From contig DGRV01000029.1 of assembly GCA_002391225.1 (NCBI GenBank), positions 35,861-90,435 of the forward strand: a DNA stretch of 54,575 nucleotides, in the 5' to 3' direction. The notes below the pieces were generated by a model. That model did not search any database. It was not told the DNA's origin and saw nothing but the letters and a program-made list of their open reading frames with translations. The position numbers and the translations under genes were made by a program. The first letter of the stretch is position 1. Every line of letters begins with the position of its first letter. Positions 50,902-54,575 of this stretch are shown piece after piece. The stretch is from Christensenella sp. UBA4379 (GTDB lineage: Bacteria; Bacillota; Clostridia; Christensenellales; Aristaeellaceae).

Positions 50902-53316
50902 TTATTTTTTGTAGCCGGATTTGCGCCGCTGTCCCTGCGGGGCATAGCGGACGCCCGTCTGGCGGCGGAAGCACAGGTCGCACAGCTTGTAGGGCCAGTT
51001 CCACGGCAGCCTCTTTTTGCAGGAGATGCAGGTTTTGGCGTTCAGCTTCTGGGTGGACAGGATGTGAATGATGCCCTGGGAAATCAGGTCCTTCCGGCGC
51101 TGGATTTCGCCCAGCAGCTGATCGGGCTCCGGGAGGAAGAGACGGGCATAATTATAATACAGGTCGCAGCGGCGGTAATCCGCTTCCAGCCCGTCGAGCA
51201 TCGGCACCGTGCAGTCCTCCGGCACCAGGGATTCTGGGATTTCGCTCAGCACGGGCGCGTGCTCATGGCGGGCCTCTGCGTGGTACATGGTCTTCCAGCG
51301 CGCCAGCAGGTCCGGGTCGGTCTCGTCAAAGGGAATGCATAAAAAGCGGTAGAGCAGATTTTTGTCCGTCCGCGGGGTTTCCAGCATCGCGGCCAGGGAC
51401 GCCATGCGCTCCGTGGAGGCTTTGGAAAAGCAGCCCTTGTCCTGCATCATGATCCATTGACTCAAGATCTGCGTGAGGGGCAGGGAAATGCCCAGCAGGG
51501 ATTCCGGGAAGCGGATGACGGCTTCGGTGATGGGCAGCAGCGGGTTTCGGAGGGCCTGGGCCACCAGGGCCTTAAAGCCGTAGGCGTTCACGTAGCCGAT
51601 GTCGTAGATGCCGTAGCGTCCCGCCCGGCCGGCGATCTGCTTAAACTCCGCGTCGGTCAGGGTGCGGGTGATGTCCCCGTCGTATTTTTCAGACTCCAGG
51701 AAAACGACCCGCTTGATCGGCAGGTTCATGCCCATAGCGATGGCGTCTGTGGAGACGACCACTTCCGTCTCTCCCTGCTGGAACCGCCTCGCCTGGTCGC
51801 GGCGCACGTCCGGCGGCAGGGCTCCGTATACCAGGGAGACCTTGCAGCCCTTGCTGCGCAGCTCCGCCGCCACCGCGTGGACCCGAGCCTTGGAAAAGAC
51901 GATCAGCGCGTCGCCGGGCCGCACGGAGACGGGGAAGTGAAAGGCTTCCTTTTCCATCTGCAGGGGGGTCATCCGCTCGTGCCGCACGATGGTCAGGTCG
52001 TCCCCACATTCCCGGATGATCCTCGTCAGCAGCCCTTCCGCGTCCGGGGAGGCGCAGGCGTGGATCTCGTCGGCGCACAGGCCCAGCACGGCAGCTGTCC
52101 AGGCACCGCCGCGCTCCCTATCCGCCATCATCTGGCACTCATCGATCACCGCGACGTCGTAGCGTTCCTTGAGATCGGCGATCTCCACGGTGGAGGCCTG
52201 CACCCGGCTACCCGGCACATGAATCTGCTCTTCCCCCGTGACCAGGGAGCAGGGCACGTCGTCCATGTTCAGGGTCTCGAACTGTTCCGCGGCCAGCAGG
52301 CGCAGGGGCCCCAGATAGATGCCCTTCCGGGCATACTTGAGCCGCTGGATCCCCTCGTAGGTTTTCCCGGAATTGGTGGGCCCGAGGTGGAGGTAAAAAT
52401 GCCGCTTCATCTGCCGGGCCAGGGGATACAGGTCCCGGTAGTGCTCCGGGACCGCGCTGAGCAGGGCGTCTCGCAGCCTGCGCTCCCGCGCCGCCTCCTC
52501 ATCCGTCTTTTTCTGAAGCCGCCGGACGGAGTCGTTCTGGGCGATGAGCGCGGAGATCCTTTTCTTAGGGTACCGTCTACGGAGTTCCGCACAGAGCTGG
52601 CGAGCGGCCTTCTCCGTTTCTTCCGCGATGAGGGACGACAGGGGGACGCCCGCGGGATCGACGACGCGGCCGCAGGCCTTGAGCTCCGGATAAGTGTGTT
52701 CCAGTTCATGCGTCAAAACACGAGCCAAGGTCTGGGGGAAGAAAGCCTGGCGCACGGCTTCGTCGCTGATCCCGTGGGCGAAGAGACGCTTTTGCACGTT
52801 CTCGGCGACCTGGCCCGTCCGCTGTTCCTTGGGCAGGGCGGCGGTCAGGGAGCCGTGCAGCAGATAGTGCTCCACTTTTTCGTCCGCCATCACGGAAAGG
52901 CGTTTGAGCTGCTTTTTATAAAACTGCTCCGGCACCCGCTTTTCAATCAGGCCCAGCGCCGCCCGGGCACGGGGTAGGGAAAGCCTGCTTTTTTCCACCG
53001 AGCGCAAAAAAGGCAGGCTGATGGGATGGCCCTGCTCCGCTTCGCTTTTGATCAGGTCCTCCAACAGTTCAAACTCCGTCTGGTGGTAGTCAAGCGCCAG
53101 CTCCCCGCGCAGCAGGGCCTGGTAGACCTTGTCCCTGCGCCGGATCTGGTAGACCGTATTTTCAAACGCCTGGCTGTGCAGGTATTCCTTCTTTTCCTGC
53201 GGCGTCATCCGGCCTGTGATGGGCCGGACCTGCCGGACGGCGCACTGCGTCAGAAAAGCTTCCCGCTCTTTCAGGATTTCCTGTGCGTACAGCTTCAGCG
53301 TATCTCCTCTGTCCAT
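50902..53316 (-). CDS. SUV3-like DExH RNA helicase with C-terminal zinc ribbon
   Basis: The 804-residue protein resembles the mitochondrial degradosome helicase SUV3. The helicase core (about 310-640) has GPTNSGKT (motif I), DECQMM (motif II, a DExQ-type variant as in SUV3), STDAIAMGMNLPI (motif V) and QIAGRAGRYG (motif VI). A long helical N-terminal region precedes it. The end carries a four-cysteine zinc-binding pattern, CISC and CDLC about 17 residues apart, then a basic tail. AAGGAG precedes ATG. It probably unwinds structured RNA, perhaps with a nuclease. Bacterial members are known but little studied. Confidence 0.87.
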   Translation of the reverse strand: MDRGDTLKLYAQEILKEREAFLTQCAVRQVRPITGRMTPQEKKEYLHSQAFENTVYQIRRRDKVYQALLRGELALDYHQTEFELLEDLIKSEAEQGHPISLPFLRSVEKSRLSLPRARAALGLIEKRVPEQFYKKQLKRLSVMADEKVEHYLLHGSLTAALPKEQRTGQVAENVQKRLFAHGISDEAVRQAFFPQTLARVLTHELEHTYPELKACGRVVDPAGVPLSSLIAEETEKAARQLCAELRRRYPKKRISALIAQNDSVRRLQKKTDEEAARERRLRDALLSAVPEHYRDLYPLARQMKRHFYLHLGPTNSGKTYEGIQRLKYARKGIYLGPLRLLAAEQFETLNMDDVPCSLVTGEEQIHVPGSRVQASTVEIADLKERYDVAVIDECQMMADRERGGAWTAAVLGLCADEIHACASPDAEGLLTRIIRECGDDLTIVRHERMTPLQMEKEAFHFPVSVRPGDALIVFSKARVHAVAAELRSKGCKVSLVYGALPPDVRRDQARRFQQGETEVVVSTDAIAMGMNLPIKRVVFLESEKYDGDITRTLTDAEFKQIAGRAGRYGIYDIGYVNAYGFKALVAQALRNPLLPITEAVIRFPESLLGISLPLTQILSQWIMMQDKGCFSKASTERMASLAAMLETPRTDKNLLYRFLCIPFDETDPDLLARWKTMYHAEARHEHAPVLSEIPESLVPEDCTVPMLDGLEADYRRCDLYYNYARLFLPEPDQLLGEIQRRKDLISQGIIHILSTQKLNAKTCISCKKRLPWNWPYKLCDLCFRRQTGVRYAPQGQRRKSGYKK

Positions 53317-53384
53317 AAAAACTCCTTCTTGGGTTCAGCGGCTCACCCCTTACCGCAGATGCTTTAAAGGGGCAGTCTCCTTCA

Positions 53385-53413
53385 ATTATACCAATCCCCG
53401 CAGAAGGATGCAA
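53385..53413 (-). promoter_or_regulatory. Promoter of the SUV3-like helicase gene
   Basis: On the minus strand TTGCAT (53413-53408) and TATAAT (53390-53385) are 17 bases apart, about 70 bases before the start codon. Confidence 0.8.
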
Positions 53414-53479
53414 GGACGAGACGCAAAGCGTCCGCCCGGAGCCTGCGCCTGAGATTTCAGAGAAATTTCATCCGTCATA

Positions 53480-53508
53480 TTGACTTCAGACCTTTTTTAT
53501 GCTAATAT
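53480..53508 (+). promoter_or_regulatory. Promoter of the tRNA unit
   Basis: TTGACT (53480-53485) and TAATAT (53503-53508) are 17 bases apart. It precedes the tRNA-like hairpin by about 37 bases and tRNA-Ala by about 147. Confidence 0.75.
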
Positions 53509-53544
53509 AGGTGCGCATCAGGAGATGATTCTGATGAAAGCGTA

Positions 53545-53602
53545 TCCGGGGCATTAGCACAGTTGGTAGAACGAACTACCACTTGTGCACTCCCGCCCCG
53601 GA
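53545..53602 (+). other. tRNA-like hairpin element (5' half of a tRNA, then its near-inverted copy)
   Basis: The first ~25 bases resemble the 5' part of the tRNA-Ala that follows (shared GGGGC and AGCACAGTTGGTAG), but there is no anticodon arm or T-arm. Instead the element folds on itself: outer arms 53545-53552/53595-53602 pair perfectly, then GCACA/TGTGC (53557-53561/53584-53588) and TGGTAG/CTACCA (53564-53569/53576-53581) around a six-base loop. It could be a decayed tRNA or a structured leader RNA. Confidence 0.65.
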
Positions 53603-53654
53603 AACATCGACATCCGGCGAGATGTAAAATATGGTCGGAAAATTTACCAAATAA

Positions 53655-53730
53655 GGGGCTATAGCACAGTTGGTAGCGCGCTACATTCGCATTGTAGAGG
53701 TCAGGGGTTCGAATCCCCTTAGCTCCACCA
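53655..53730 (+). tRNA. tRNA-Ala (anticodon CGC)
   Basis: A complete cloverleaf with encoded CCA: acceptor GGGGCTA/TAGCTCC including the G3-U70 pair that marks alanine tRNAs, D-arm AGCACAGTTGGTAGCGC, anticodon stem CTACA/TGTAG with loop TTCGCAT (anticodon CGC, reads GCG), variable AGGTC and T-arm AGGGGTTCGAATCCCCT. Confidence 0.95.
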
Positions 53731-53733
53731 CCT

Positions 53734-53776
53734 AAGGACGCTGATATTGATACAATGTCAGCGTCCTTTCTTTCAC
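53734..53776 (+). terminator. Terminator after tRNA-Ala
   Basis: Eleven-base arms (53734-53744 and 53758-53768) form a stem followed by TCTTTC. It starts four bases after the tRNA. Confidence 0.75.
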
Positions 53777-53802
53777 CCGAAAACGCCCAGAAATAAAGGG
53801 TT

Positions 53803-53857
53803 TCCGGCCATTTAGTGCTCTCTCAAAAAGGTACCAGATGGCCGGATTTTTGTTTTT
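53803..53857. terminator. Second inverted repeat with T-rich tail
   Basis: TCCGGCCAT (53803-53811) pairs with ATGGCCGGA (53838-53846), loop 26 bases, followed by TTTTTGTTTTT. It may be a terminator for the tRNA unit or for a lost gene. Confidence 0.55.
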
Positions 53858-53871
53858 ATTCGGTTGCAATC

Positions 53872-53977
53872 CGTGTATTCTTACACGTTTCCCCCTGTTA
53901 TCGTGTAAAAATACACGATTTGAGATGAGAAACGTGTATCTTTACACGATTTGCTTTTTGCCGTGTAAAAATACACG
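53872..53977. repeat. Array of four 16-bp palindromes at ~30-bp spacing
   Basis: Four copies of CGTGTA-N4-TACACG occur at 53872-53887, 53902-53917, 53933-53948 and 53962-53977, with start-to-start distances 30, 31 and 29. Two copies are identical (AAAA centre) while the other two have TTCT and TCTT. Spacers of 13-15 bases differ. The regular spacing near three helical turns points to a cooperative protein-binding site, such as an operator, iteron or partition site. Confidence 0.85.
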
Positions 53978-54015
53978 TTCTTATTTGAAAATAGACTGTT
54001 CCTAAACTTGATTCA

Positions 54016-54495
54016 TTACTCCGCCATTTTTCTAAGCACCTTGCCTAAGCATTCCAAGCTTTTTGATGTGCTAACCGAATCTCTGCTTCCCGGAGCTTTC
54101 AGCGTAAAAGACAATGCTCCATTAAGTGATTCACGGTTGTAATACGATAACAATGAATCTTCATATTCGTCTGTACTCCATCCTTTTTGCTATGAAGTGC
54201 AGTATGACAATTGGAACATACCGGGATTAGGTCATGTATTGGATCCACAGCATAATCTTCCCTTATTTCACTGAGTGGAACAATATGATGAACCTCTATT
54301 TTCCGGCAAAAGTGGGGCCGTATGCCTTTCCAAAGTCAAATCCACAGATTTGGCACGCCGTTCCATAATGAGCAATGTTCTTTTGGAAGTCAAAGGATAT
54401 CGTACACCCTTTCCGTTGTTCAGGGGTGTTCACTGGGTGAACATCCTTTTCCGGGCGTACGAAGGGTGTCAGCTCAACTGACGCCCTTCAGACAT
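54016..54495 (-). pseudogene. Frameshifted HNH endonuclease gene
   Basis: Read on the minus strand, three frames join into one HNH protein: CQICGFDFGKAYG, then IEVHHIVPLSEI, DPIHDLIPVCSNCHTALH, then GWSTDEYEDSLL and a tail ending RKMAE and TAA (54018-54016). The HNH core (HH, and CxxC...CxxCH zinc pairs) is obvious. The frame breaks twice at shortened A runs, near 54299-54302 and 54184-54188, each as if one base were lost, and probably once more near 54473 after a possible ATG at 54495. It is either a decaying gene or affected by homopolymer errors. Confidence 0.7.
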
Positions 54496-54523
54496 CTTTA
54501 CTTTTCTGTAAACTCCGCCTCAG

Positions 54524-54567
54524 AATCTTTACTTATTGCTTGCTTCGTGGTATAATAAGTAAAGATT
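54524..54567 (+). promoter_or_regulatory. Promoter with flanking inverted repeat at the right edge
   Basis: TTTACT (54528-54533) and TATAAT (54551-54556) are 17 bases apart. Perfect 13-base inverted repeats, 54524-54536 and 54555-54567, cover the -35 and the region around the -10. A related ATCTTTACTT copy lies at about 54494. This looks like an operator-controlled promoter for a gene beyond the window. Confidence 0.6.
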
Positions 54568-54575
54568 AAAGTGAG

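Noticed and set aside
51457..52977. 506-codon plus-strand frame over the helicase
   Set aside because: Shadow of the SUV3-like gene, no domain.
53545..53602. A functional second tRNA
   Set aside because: No anticodon arm, no T-arm, too short; the bases fold as one long hairpin.
53872..53977. CRISPR array
   Set aside because: Repeats are 16 bases, palindromic and imperfect in the centre, with spacers of only 13-15 bases; no cas genes.
53872..53977. Type III toxin-antitoxin RNA repeats (ToxI-like)
   Set aside because: Only the palindromes are conserved, not the whole unit, and no ToxN-like gene is adjacent.

Overview
The window looks like a chromosomal segment of a fairly GC-rich member of the Clostridia (Bacillota). 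The pointers are Gram-positive: LytR-CpsA-Psr and LoaP proteins, a Wzc-type tyrosine kinase, an ECF sigma/anti-sigma/DUF4097 operon, secreted SH3b proteins, strong AAGGAGG ribosome binding sites and TTGACA-17-TATAAT promoters. A Christensenellales- or Oscillospirales-like gut or rumen organism is my guess; the sequence does not settle the taxon.

Layout. (1) 1-5.5 kb: a ugp-like ABC uptake operon (binding protein, two permeases with unusual N-terminal extensions, a glycerophosphodiester phosphodiesterase) and no ATPase gene. (2) 5.6-8.3 kb: a secreted flavoprotein reductase with two FMN-binding domains and one FAD domain. (3) 8.3-14.6 kb, minus strand: an orphan CARF-HEPN protein with no CRISPR nearby, a secreted SH3b protein, pyruvate kinase and a CbxX/SpoVK-like AAA ATPase. 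(4) 14.6-45.6 kb: a large exopolysaccharide locus. It opens with a BY-kinase, a ~1960-residue repeat protein, a degenerate LCP protein and a LoaP antiterminator behind a structured leader. Sugar-nucleotide enzymes, a phosphoglycosyl transferase, a four-gene ATP-grasp/HAD/PLP/ATP-grasp cassette, five glycosyltransferase-type genes, an EpsG-like polymerase and a Wzx-type flippase follow. A strong internal promoter then starts an acyltransferase, an SGNH esterase, a double-glycine-leader peptide, a second nucleotidyltransferase-fold protein and the EpsC/PglF-like dehydratase. (5) 45.6-48.4 kb: a PqqD-like protein, an ABC exporter and a metallophosphatase. (6) 48.4-53.3 kb, minus strand: a 58-residue basic protein, a DUF4097/anti-sigma/ECF sigma operon with its probable autoregulated promoter, and a SUV3-like RNA helicase. 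(7) 53.5-54.6 kb: a tRNA-like hairpin, tRNA-Ala(CGC), a four-copy palindrome array, a frameshifted HNH endonuclease and a promoter/operator at the edge.

How it fits together. The locus has the parts for a Wzx/Wzy-type surface polysaccharide: EpsC/PglF-like dehydratase, EpsN/PglE-like aminotransferase and EpsL/PglC-like phosphoglycosyl transferase for a bacillosamine-type first sugar, then glycosyltransferases, flippase, polymerase, O-acyl transfer and de-acetylation. Embedded in it is a set not usually counted as polysaccharide machinery: a double-glycine-leader peptide, two paralogous PF14907-type nucleotidyltransferase-like proteins, a PqqD-like peptide chaperone, an ABC exporter without a C39 peptidase, and a phosphatase overlapping the exporter. 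I regard this as the best candidate for an undescribed peptide-modification/export system. The ~25.1-38.3 kb core is visibly more AT-rich than its flanks and carries a duplication scar, so it was probably exchanged horizontally.
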